The position numbers and the translations under genes were made by a program. DNA of 13,285 bases from Gammaproteobacteria bacterium. GTDB taxonomy: Bacteria > Pseudomonadota > Gammaproteobacteria > Arenicellales > DRJH01. The stretch covers positions 1 through 13,285 of the forward strand of contig DRJH01000344.1 in the NCBI GenBank assembly GCA_011052285.1. The letters run 5' to 3'. This document shows, in pieces, positions 1 through 6,203 of this stretch (its first letter is position 1; each line of letters starts with the position of its first letter). A model generated the notes under the pieces. That model was given only the letters and a program-made list of their open reading frames with translations. It searched no databases and had not been told where the DNA came from.

Positions 1-719
1 GGCTCGGTCACCATATACTGATGCTCGACGGATTGCAGCGGCACATTCACACCCGCCATGGCGCCAATATTCTTCGCCCACTGACCACCACAATTGACCA
101 GTTTATTGCAGCGGATTTTTCCTCCCGTGCTTGTAATACCCATCACCCGTCCGTGTTCAACAATGACCCCGGTCACCGCAGTGTCCTCAAAGATACTGAC
201 ACCTTGCAAGCGTGCACCACGCGCCAGTGACTGGGTAATATCCGATGGATTTACCTGACCATCTGTAGGCAGGTATGCCGCCCCGACCACATCCGAAGCA
301 TCCATTAAGGGCCATAATTCGGCCGCCTCACGTGGGCTTAACAGCTGCATCGGTAAATCGAAACTGCGGGCCGTGGTAGTCCTGCGTCTCAACTCGGTCC
401 AGCGGTCCTGATTGCAGGCCAACTGTAGGCCCCCATTCATTTTCCAGCCCGTGGCCAGTCCGGTTTCCTGCTCCAGACGCTGATAAAGATCCACGGAATA
501 TTTGAGCAGCTGGGTGATATTGGCGGAACTTCGTAACTGGCCCACCAGGCCGGCCGCATGCCAGGTGCTGCCATTGCTGAGTTGACCTTCCTCCAGTAAC
601 AGAACATCACGGGCACCTTCCAGGGCCAGATGGTACGCGGTGCTACAGCCAATAATACCGCCACCGATAACAATAATCTCAGCGCTGTCAGGCAGTTCTT
701 TTTTGTTTGTACTGGTCAT
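1..719 (-). CDS. Dimethylglycine/sarcosine dehydrogenase-like FAD oxidoreductase, N-terminal part (3' end outside window)
   Basis: Translating the minus strand from ATG at 719 gives 239 uninterrupted residues with no stop before the window edge. Residues 14-24 form a dinucleotide-binding beta strand and loop (GGGIIG at 19-24), followed by the acidic end of the second strand (LLLEEG, 40-45). The segment GSTWHAAGLVGQLRSS (50-65) is typical of the dimethylglycine/sarcosine dehydrogenase family; in that family the His in WHAAG carries covalently bound FAD (here His54). Such enzymes oxidatively demethylate N-methylated glycines, often passing formaldehyde to folate through a C-terminal GcvT-like domain. 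That domain would lie outside the window, so the substrate is unproven. The gene starts 34 bases after a choline-kinase-like gene on the same strand, which suggests an operon handling choline- or betaine-derived methylamines. The family call is fairly sure; the exact substrate is inference. Confidence 0.85.
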   Translation of the reverse strand, partial: MTSTNKKELPDSAEIIVIGGGIIGCSTAYHLALEGARDVLLLEEGQLSNGSTWHAAGLVGQLRSSANITQLLKYSVDLYQRLEQETGLATGWKMNGGLQLACNQDRWTELRRRTTTARSFDLPMQLLSPREAAELWPLMDASDVVGAAYLPTDGQVNPSDITQSLARGARLQGVSIFEDTAVTGVIVEHGRVMGITSTGGKIRCNKLVNCGGQWAKNIGAMAGVNVPLQSVEHQYMVTE

Positions 720-753
720 CCGATAACATCTCCACTTAAGTTGTAAGCGTCAG

Positions 754-1644
754 TCAGCATGCCCTGAAGGTCAGCCAGGCCTGTTTAAAACAAGCCATAT
801 TTTGTCGTGTGTACGTAGTGTAATCATAATCCAGCTTTGAATGTAGTTCCGAAACCATGCTCCACAAACTCTCACGCAGCAGTGAAGCACATTTCATGGC
901 CTGATATCGATACCAGAGCCTGTCATCCACCACATTATCAAAATAGTGCTTCAGCAACCACCGTTGCTGCTCTTCCGGTAAGACATTATTCGCTGCCAGA
1001 TTCGCCAGATCGAATAGCGGGCTATTAAAACCGGCGTATTCCCAGTCCAACAGCCACATCCGATCACCATCATCGATAAAATTTGCCGCCAGCATGTCAT
1101 TATGACTGAATACGAGATGCACCGGACCAACGGCCTGTTCCAGAATGGTATTGCGCTGTCGCAGGATCGGCAAATCAGAGCAATAGGAACTCTGAGCTTG
1201 TTGTAACTGTGAGATATAGCTGCGATTAACCTGAAAAACCCAAAAGTTCAACACGCCAGGGCGCAGGTACTCAGCTACCTCATGATGGCAGCTTCGTACT
1301 ATTTCCAGCAGACGCTGTAGTGTTGTCGGCTGACGGACCTGTTCAGGAGTGAGCACCTGGCCTTCGATAAAGCGCATAACCATAATCGAAGGCTCAACGT
1401 GAATGATCTCAGGGCCCAGTCCCGCACGGTAAGCTGCACGTGCGGCATTGACTTCATTGCAGCGCGATACACCATGCTCGGGTAGATCGGCGCCAACCCG
1501 AACCACATAGTCTTGACCTGCGTCCCGCACTCTGAAATTATGGTTGGTCAAACCACCCTCAAGGGGTAGTGGATCTACCCTGGAAGTCCAACAGGGTAGT
1601 TGCGCAATGTGTTGCAAGCAGATTTTCATCTCTGTATTCGGCAC
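754..1644 (-). CDS. Choline/aminoglycoside kinase-family phosphotransferase
   Basis: A 296-residue kinase-like protein of the APH/choline kinase superfamily. Visible motifs are a nucleotide-binding turn EGGLTNHNF (29-37), the beta-3 strand YVVRVG (46-51) with Arg where protein kinases have Lys, as is common in LicA-type choline kinases, the Brenner motif SHNDMLAANF (180-189) with catalytic Asp183, and the metal-binding LLDWEYAG (198-205) with Asp200. It should be a soluble ATP-dependent kinase for a small hydroxyl or amino substrate. The neighbouring dehydrogenase makes choline or a related amine plausible but unproven. The start at 1644 is a GTG; an in-frame ATG lies five codons later (1629), and neither has a strong Shine-Dalgarno sequence. 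It is probably the first gene of the minus-strand pair and diverges from rho. Confidence 0.85.
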   Translation of the reverse strand: MPNTEMKICLQHIAQLPCWTSRVDPLPLEGGLTNHNFRVRDAGQDYVVRVGADLPEHGVSRCNEVNAARAAYRAGLGPEIIHVEPSIMVMRFIEGQVLTPEQVRQPTTLQRLLEIVRSCHHEVAEYLRPGVLNFWVFQVNRSYISQLQQAQSSYCSDLPILRQRNTILEQAVGPVHLVFSHNDMLAANFIDDGDRMWLLDWEYAGFNSPLFDLANLAANNVLPEEQQRWLLKHYFDNVVDDRLWYRYQAMKCASLLRESLWSMVSELHSKLDYDYTTYTRQNMACFKQAWLTFRAC

Positions 1645-2065
1645 GATGGATGGGCAAATAATCGGTTACCTTATCACAACGGCCCTATGAGGAAGTAGGG
1701 GTGAATAACAAGCTTCTCGGGCAGACTTCCCGGACAGCCGCATGGTCAGCATCTACTATGGATTTGCCTGTTGTTGCGAAAAGATATATGCCCGTCAGGG
1801 ACCCCGGAATGAGGAAATAGTAAGTAAATCTGCTGCTGGCAGGAGTCACCGTGGCTGGCTCAGCAGCTGCCAACCGAATCTCAAATCTTTTTTGAATACG
1901 TACTGGACGTGCGCATTTTGCCAAGGTAGACTCTGTGCGTCCGCCTTGAGACGAACTGATAGTATCAGATTCTGCAGTTATCCCCCTTGATTTTCAGCCA
2001 CGTGTTCTAGCGATGCCTGGTGAAGCTGCAGCAAACACTCCCATATTTAACTTGCGTGAACTCCC
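1645..2065. promoter_or_regulatory. Gene-free leader between divergent kinase and rho
   Basis: About 420 bases without a convincing gene; the short open frames here resemble no family I know. It must hold the promoters of rho and of the divergent kinase, but no clear -35/-10 pair stands out. Structures seen are a 7-bp stem GCTGCTG/CAGCAGC (1832-1838 with 1861-1867), a competing stem TGGCAG/CTGCCA (1837-1842 with 1867-1872), a T-run at 1886-1891, and a 13-base palindrome CTGATAGTATCAG (1956-1968). Rho is autoregulated through its leader in E. coli, so a regulatory leader is reasonable, but that is inference. The trxA gene that often precedes rho in gammaproteobacteria is not here. Confidence 0.4.
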
Positions 2066-3331
2066 ATGGCGTTAAGCCTCGCTGAACTGAAACACACTCC
2101 TCCCGTACAATTGGCGGAACTGGCCCTCTCACTGGGTATCGACGGCGTCGGCCGTATGCGTACCCAGGACCAGATTTTCGCCATTCTCAAAGTCCAGGCC
2201 CGTAAAGGTGAGGACATCATTGGCGAGGGTGTCGTCGAAATTCTGCAGGATGGCTTCGGTTTCCTGCGTTCTGCTTCCGCCTCCTACCTGGCCGGCCCGG
2301 ACGATATCTATATCTCCCCGAGCCAGATCCGCCGCTTCAACCTGCGTACCGGCGATACCGTGATTGGGCTGATCCGTCCGCCCAAGGAGTCCGAGCGTTA
2401 TTTTGCTTTACTGAAGGTTGAGACCATCAATTTTCGTCCTCCCGAAGAATCCAAACGTAAGATTCTTTTTGAGAATCTGACGCCGCTGCATCCGGACGAA
2501 CGCCTGACCCTGGAGCGATCAAACAGCTCCAAGGAGAATCTAACCGGTAGGGTTATTGACTTGGTAGCGCCCATTGGCAAGGGCCAGCGCGGCCTCATCG
2601 TATCGCCACCGAAGAGTGGAAAAACCGTGATGCTGCAACATATCGCCCAATCCATCACCTCCAATCACCCGGAATGTTATGTCATCGTTCTGCTGATTGA
2701 TGAACGCCCGGAAGAAGTAACCGAAATGCAACGTTCGGTACGTGGTGAGGTGGTGTCATCAACCTTCGATGAACCGGCCTCACGTCACGTCCAGGTAGCT
2801 GAAATGGTTATCGAGAAAGCCAAGCGCCTGGTTGAGCATAAAAAAGACGTTGTTATCTTGCTCGATTCCATCACCCGCCTGGCACGCGCCTATAATACGG
2901 TTGTGCCTTCTTCCGGCAAAGTTCTCACCGGTGGTGTGGATGCCAATGCCTTGCAGCGCCCGAAACGTTTTTTCGGGGCCGCACGCAATATCGAAGAGGG
3001 TGGCAGCCTGACTATTTTGGCCACCGCCCTGGTTGATACCGGCTCAAAGATGGATGAAGTGATCTACGAGGAATTTAAGGGTACCGGCAACTCCGAGATC
3101 CATCTCGATCGTCGTATATCAGAACACCGCACCTATCCTGCCATCAATGTCAATAAATCCGGTACCCGTCGTGAAGAGTTATTAATTGAGCACGCCGAGT
3201 TACAAAAAATCTGGCTACTACGCAAGTTACTACACCCCATGGATGATTTGGAAGCCATCGAGTTTCTGCTCGATAAACTGCGCGCGACCAAGAACAATGC
3301 TGACTTCTTCCAGGCCATGAACCGCCGCTAG
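2066..3331 (+). CDS. rho: Transcription termination factor Rho
   Basis: A 421-residue protein, against 419 in E. coli, colinear with gammaproteobacterial Rho over its whole length. Rho is a hexameric ATP-dependent RNA translocase that terminates transcription. The N-terminal helical segment (1-47) is followed by the cold-shock-like RNA-binding domain with GFGFLRS (63-69), YLAGPDDIYISPSQIRRF (74-91) and RYFALLKV (111-118). The ATPase core carries the Walker A loop PPKSGKT (181-187), LLIDERPEEVTEM (209-221), Walker B VVILLD (262-267) and the Q-loop LTGGVDANAL (287-296). The start gives MALSLAELK, which matches the usual N-terminus; no strong Shine-Dalgarno sequence is visible. The TAG stop (3329-3331) is part of the inserted repeat end TAGGAGGCTGTCCGAG. 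rpmE follows after 121 bases, an order seen in other gammaproteobacteria. Confidence 0.99.
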   Translation: MALSLAELKHTPPVQLAELALSLGIDGVGRMRTQDQIFAILKVQARKGEDIIGEGVVEILQDGFGFLRSASASYLAGPDDIYISPSQIRRFNLRTGDTVIGLIRPPKESERYFALLKVETINFRPPEESKRKILFENLTPLHPDERLTLERSNSSKENLTGRVIDLVAPIGKGQRGLIVSPPKSGKTVMLQHIAQSITSNHPECYVIVLLIDERPEEVTEMQRSVRGEVVSSTFDEPASRHVQVAEMVIEKAKRLVEHKKDVVILLDSITRLARAYNTVVPSSGKVLTGGVDANALQRPKRFFGAARNIEEGGSLTILATALVDTGSKMDEVIYEEFKGTGNSEIHLDRRISEHRTYPAINVNKSGTRREELLIEHAELQKIWLLRKLLHPMDDLEAIEFLLDKLRATKNNADFFQAMNRR

Positions 3332-3344
3332 GAGGCTGTCCGAG
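3329..3344 (+). repeat. Lone end of the TAGGAGGCTGTCCGAG repeat at the rho stop
   Basis: TAGGAGGCTGTCCGAG matches the terminal repeat of the longer elements at 3663, 5244 and 13191, then diverges (taacaaattt). The TAG is also the rho stop codon. No matching right end is found before rpmE, so this is a solo end or a decayed copy. Confidence 0.75.
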
Positions 3345-3452
3345 TAACAAATTTAACGCAGCGCTTGCAACCCGGAGTAGATATGCGTACCATCGCGCGT
3401 CCTGCGCCAGCACGGCGCGTATTTTACTACCGCATCTATTGAGGACCAGAAA

Positions 3453-3665
3453 ATGCGCTCAGGTATTCATCCGGATTATCAGGAAGTGACCGTCACCTGT
3501 GCCTGTGGCAACCACTTCGAAACTCGCTCTACTATGGGCCAAAGCTCCATGCGGGTTGAAATTTGCTCAAAATGCCACCCTTTCTATACCGGCAAACAAA
3601 AAATTATGGATACCGCAGGTCGGGTTGGGCGCTTCCAGGCCAAGTACGGTCGCAAAGCCTCCTAG
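3453..3665 (+). CDS. rpmE: 50S ribosomal protein L31, zinc-binding type
   Basis: A 70-residue L31 that matches the E. coli protein through IHPxYxEVT near the N-terminus and CSKCHPFYTGKQK in the middle. Cys16, Cys18, Cys38 and Cys41 form the CxC and CxxC zinc ligands of the zinc-containing (C+) type, as opposed to the zinc-independent type made under zinc starvation. L31 bridges the 50S and 30S subunits. The Shine-Dalgarno GAGGA (3441-3445) sits 7 bases before the ATG. The ORF ends GRKAS; its last bases GCC TCC TAG form half of a 14-base palindrome (3657-3670) that also occurs where two repeat elements abut at 13183-13196, so the final Ala-Ser may come from the element. Confidence 0.98.
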   Translation: MRSGIHPDYQEVTVTCACGNHFETRSTMGQSSMRVEICSKCHPFYTGKQKIMDTAGRVGRFQAKYGRKAS

Positions 3666-3859
3666 GAGGCTGTCCGAGAATAGAGAACTACTGCGAATAA
3701 GTGGACTTTGGCCAGATTCTTGTTAAATACAACAAGTATTCGCCTCACCATAGAAAATTGGTCTCAACTTTGCTTAACCTGGTGATGACTGCTGTGGATG
3801 GTGGAGGCACCGGTTTTGCAGGAGCAAAGCGGTCGACTCCTATTTTCGGATAACCTCCT
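3663..3859 (+). mobile_element. MITE-like element with terminal inverted repeats, inserted at the rpmE stop
   Basis: The left end GGAGGCTGTCCGAGAATAG starts at 3665, after TA. The right end, ctattttcggataacctcc, finishes at 3858 and is its inverted, partly diverged copy, giving an element of about 194 bases. The left part (GAGAACTACTGCG ... GTGGACTTTGG, 3682-3711) also occurs at 11062 and, inverted, at 13142-13171. The middle holds a hairpin CTTGTT-AAATAC-AACAAG (3719-3736) and a stretch inverted relative to 13240-13282. The right part (3810-3840) is the inverse of the element after thiS. There is no transposase; it is non-coding and presumably mobilised in trans. The left side shows TA, the right side TG, so no clean target duplication remains. 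Confidence 0.75.
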
Positions 3860-3860
3860 G

Positions 3861-3877
3861 GCTCGGATAACCTCCTG
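3861..3877 (-). repeat. Second, lone inverted repeat end
   Basis: gctcggataacctcctg is another inverted copy of the element end, directly after the right end of the 3663-3859 element, so two right ends lie in tandem (3848-3859 and 3863-3876). This suggests nested or repeated insertion followed by deletion. Confidence 0.65.
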
Positions 3878-4005
3878 ACGCTCCCCAAACTCACTCAGTA
3901 CCTTCTCGAGTGCAGCAACCGCCGCTCTTTTGCATTGTATCAGGGCATCCCGCCAACATATACCGGAGTGAGTTTCGCGGTGATTGCGCTATACCTTAGG
4001 GCACA

Positions 4006-4956
4006 ATGGCCTTCGAAATGAGGAAATCACCAAAAAATTCTCGAGCAGCGGAAGCTACAGGCGTTGTACCTATGCCCTCTTCTCCCTCGATCAGAATCTG
4101 TGCTGAGCAACTCTATCAGGCGCTGCAACAATCCCCCCTACACTTTGGCCAGGGCAGTGAAGATCCCTGGCAGGAAGCCTTGTGGATGGTCTCCAGTGCT
4201 ACCGGCATCGCCTATGGCAATCTCGATCAACATGGAGACGATGTTGTCGACTCCCAAGCACTGCAATGCGTGGAACAATGGCTGCAACAGCGTATCCGGC
4301 AACGCCGACCACTGGCCTATATCCTGCAACGTGCCTGGTTCGCCGGCTTGCAATTTTATGTCGATGAACGCGTGCTAATCCCACGCTCTCATCTCGGTGA
4401 ATTGCTGCCAGAGCAGCTCTCACCCTGGGTTTGCCCGGAGCGGATTAGCACTACTCTGGATCTATGCACGGGCAGTGGTTGCATCGCCATCGCACTGGCC
4501 CACTACTTCCCACATAGCCGTGTCACGGCCACGGACCTTTCGGTACAGGCGCTTGCGGTGGCGCGGATTAATATCGAGCACTACCAGCTTGAACAACGTA
4601 TTGATCTTAGGGCCGGAGATCTTTTCGCACCACTCGGTCAACAGCGATTTGATCTCATTGTTAGCAACCCGCCCTATGTCGACAATTCACACATGACTGC
4701 ATTACCAAGAGAATTTCGCCAAGAGCCGTGGATGGCCCTGGCCGCAGGTGATGATGGTCTTGAGTTGTTGATTCCAATACTGCAGCAGGCACGAAAATAT
4801 CTACACGAAAATGGGGTTTTGATAGTAGAAACTGGTGCTGCTCGCATGGCACTAGAAGCAAAATTTCCCAATCTGCCGTTCACCTGGCTAACTACGACGA
4901 GTGGTGAGGAAGTCATTTTTGTATTGAATGCCAAAGATCTGCCTGTTTCACAATGA
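4006..4956 (+). CDS. prmB: Ribosomal protein L3 N5-glutamine methyltransferase
   Basis: A 316-residue SAM-dependent class I methyltransferase of the HemK/PrmB type, which methylates a Gln of ribosomal protein L3. Features favouring PrmB over PrmC are AWFAGLQFYVDERVLIPRS (110-128), the SAM loop LDLCTGSGCIAIA (151-163), the catalytic NPPYVD (221-226), and EPWMALAAGDDGLEL (240-254), which resembles the PrmB EPxLxLAxGxDGL motif. E. coli PrmB is 310 residues. The first 22 residues (MAFEMRKSPKNSR...) look unconserved; ATG at 4072 would give a 294-residue protein starting MPSSPSIR, and both starts lack a strong Shine-Dalgarno sequence. The stop overlaps an ATG (ATGA, 4953-4956) in the thiS frame, so the genes are probably co-transcribed. 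Confidence 0.93.
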   Translation: MAFEMRKSPKNSRAAEATGVVPMPSSPSIRICAEQLYQALQQSPLHFGQGSEDPWQEALWMVSSATGIAYGNLDQHGDDVVDSQALQCVEQWLQQRIRQRRPLAYILQRAWFAGLQFYVDERVLIPRSHLGELLPEQLSPWVCPERISTTLDLCTGSGCIAIALAHYFPHSRVTATDLSVQALAVARINIEHYQLEQRIDLRAGDLFAPLGQQRFDLIVSNPPYVDNSHMTALPREFRQEPWMALAAGDDGLELLIPILQQARKYLHENGVLIVETGAARMALEAKFPNLPFTWLTTTSGEEVIFVLNAKDLPVSQ

Positions 4957-5036
4957 CAACGGTTTGCGCTTGTGCCAGAATTCCCACTCTGGCAGACTTC
5001 CGAGCACCAGCCTCAACCCAGCGATTGATTGATACC

Positions 5037-5246
5037 ATGTCAACGATTAATATCGAACTCAACGGCAGCCCCGTGCAGCTAGCTGCAGGTACTGTTGTCT
5101 CCGACCTAATCCACAGTTTGGGCCTGGCAAACACCCGGCTCGCGGTCGAAATCAATACACAAATTATCCCCAGCAGCCAGCATGACCGTCATCGCTTGCA
5201 ACAAGACGATAAAATTGAGGTCGTCACCGCTATCGGTGGTGGTTAG
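5037..5246 (+). CDS. thiS: Sulfur carrier protein ThiS
   Basis: A 69-residue ubiquitin-like protein starting MSTINIELNG and ending AIGGG. The C-terminal Gly-Gly is where ThiF adenylates the protein and sulfur is loaded as thiocarboxylate, for transfer to ThiG during thiazole synthesis. The hydrophobic pattern (VVSDLIHSLGL, RLAVEINTQIIP) and KIEVVTAIGGG fit the family and its usual size of about 66 residues. The same frame is open from an ATG at 4953 that overlaps the prmB stop; using it would add 28 residues (MTTVCACARIP...) not expected in ThiS, so 5037 is preferred, although it lacks a clear Shine-Dalgarno sequence. The TAG stop is fused to an inserted repeat end. thiG follows. No TPP riboswitch (THI box) was recognised upstream. 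Confidence 0.95.
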   Translation: MSTINIELNGSPVQLAAGTVVSDLIHSLGLANTRLAVEINTQIIPSSQHDRHRLQQDDKIEVVTAIGGG

Positions 5247-5297
5247 GAGGCTGTCCGAGAATAGGGAACCGACCGGTTTTTGCTCCTGCAAAACCGG
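5244..5297 (+). mobile_element. Partial MITE-like element with strong hairpin, at the thiS stop
   Basis: TAGGAGGCTGTCCGAGAATAG (from 5244) is the same terminal repeat as at 3663 and 13189, and its TAG is the thiS stop. It continues GGGAACCGACCGG..., and that module occurs inverted at 3808-3859. At 5273-5297 a 10-bp stem forms between CCGGTTTTTGC and GCAAAACCGG (one bulged T, loop TCCT). No right end is visible before thiG. The hairpin lies inside the operon between thiS and thiG and could act on thiG expression as a processing site or attenuator (inference); it lacks the T-run of a standard terminator. Confidence 0.7.
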
Positions 5298-5298
5298 C

Positions 5299-5336
5299 AC
5301 TTGTGCCATTCACGGTACTTGCACCATCCGTGGTGC
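5299..5336 (+). promoter_or_regulatory. Two tandem 18-mers forming hairpins in the thiS-thiG spacer
   Basis: 5299-5316 and 5317-5334 are tandem 18-base copies (acttgtgccattcacggt and acttgcaccatccgtggt), 13/18 identical, with all five differences being transitions. Each folds: 5303-5307 with 5314-5318 (GTGCC/GGTAC, one G-U), and 5321-5326 with 5331-5336 (GCACCA/TGGTGC, loop TCCG). One pair changes from T-A in the first copy to C-G in the second, a compensatory change. They lie about 45 bases before the thiG start. Confidence 0.5.
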
Positions 5337-5379
5337 TCGTAGCGAAGACACAATTCACTGTACGACTAAGGGCCAAACT

Positions 5380-6180
5380 ATGTCTCAATCCAGCACTTCA
5401 AAAACCGATGATCTGGTCATCGATGGCAGGCACTTCCAGTCTCGCCTGCTGGTTGGTACCGGCAAATATCGTGACCTGGAAGAAACCCGCCGGGCAATAG
5501 AAGCCAGTGGGGCTCAAATTGTCACTGTAGCGATCCGTCGCAGCAACATCGGCCAAAATCCTGATGAACCTAATTTACTCGATATCATTCCTCCACAACG
5601 CTATACCATCCTGCCCAACACCGCAGGTTGCTACAACGCCAAAGATGCGGTACGAACCTGTCAGCTGGCACGTGAGCTGCTGGATGGCCATCGCCTGGTA
5701 AAGCTCGAAGTCATGGGTAGTGAGAAAACCCTTTTCCCACATATCACCGAAACGCTGATGGCAGCCCGTACGCTGGTGGAAGATGGCTTCCAGGTTATGG
5801 TCTATAGTAATGATGATCCCATTGTTGCTAAAGAATTCGCTGATATGGGCTGCGTCGCCGTAATGCCGCTGGCCGCACCCATCGGCTCGGGCCTGGGCAT
5901 TCGTAATCCCTACAATATCCGGTTGATTTTGGAGGAGGCAACCACCCCGATCCTGGTTGATGCGGGTGTCGGTACCGCCAGTGATGCCGCTTTGGCGATG
6001 GAACTGGGCTGCGATGGTGTACTGATGAATACCGCCATCGCTGCTGCCAATAAGCCGGTGCTGATGGCTGCCGCCATGCGTGAAGCCATCAGTGCAGGTC
6101 GCAAGGCCTATCTGGCAGGAAGAATGCCGAAAAAGCTTTATGCGAGTGCTTCTTCACCCCTGGATGGCACATTCTTCTGA
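5380..6180 (+). CDS. thiG: Thiazole synthase ThiG
   Basis: A 266-residue TIM-barrel enzyme that condenses 1-deoxyxylulose 5-phosphate, dehydroglycine and the ThiS thiocarboxylate into the thiazole phosphate of thiamine. Diagnostic segments are SRLLVGTGKYRD (21-32), AIRRSN (51-56), LLDIIPPQRYTILPNTAGC (67-84 region), LVKLEV (106-111) with the imine-forming Lys108, MPLAAPIGSGLGIRNPYN, VDAGVGTASDAALAMELGCDGVLMNTAI and the C-terminal YASASSPLDGTFF. An upstream in-frame ATG (5182) would read through the thiS 3' end and repeat elements and is rejected. ATG 5380 follows AAGGG (5368-5372) at good spacing. thiS-thiG-trmB order is common in gammaproteobacteria. Confidence 0.98.
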   Translation: MSQSSTSKTDDLVIDGRHFQSRLLVGTGKYRDLEETRRAIEASGAQIVTVAIRRSNIGQNPDEPNLLDIIPPQRYTILPNTAGCYNAKDAVRTCQLARELLDGHRLVKLEVMGSEKTLFPHITETLMAARTLVEDGFQVMVYSNDDPIVAKEFADMGCVAVMPLAAPIGSGLGIRNPYNIRLILEEATTPILVDAGVGTASDAALAMELGCDGVLMNTAIAAANKPVLMAAAMREAISAGRKAYLAGRMPKKLYASASSPLDGTFF

Positions 6181-6203
6181 ATGATGATGCCCACCATGAC
6201 GGG

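Noticed and set aside
1742..1990. 82-codon plus-strand ORF (and an overlapping minus-strand ORF) in the rho leader
   Set aside because: Composition rich in Cys, Arg and Ser without recognisable motifs; no good ribosome-binding site; likely chance.
3876..4005. TPP riboswitch ahead of the thiamine genes
   Set aside because: No CTGAGA-type THI-box core or matching stems were found before prmB or thiS.
4953..5036. 28-residue N-terminal extension of ThiS from the ATG overlapping the prmB stop
   Set aside because: The added residues are not expected in ThiS and the protein from 5037 has the usual family length; kept only as a possible coupling start.
5182..5379. 66-codon N-terminal extension of ThiG from ATG 5182
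   Set aside because: It overlaps the thiS 3' end in another frame and reads through the repeat element; ATG 5380 has a Shine-Dalgarno sequence and the expected ThiG N-terminus.
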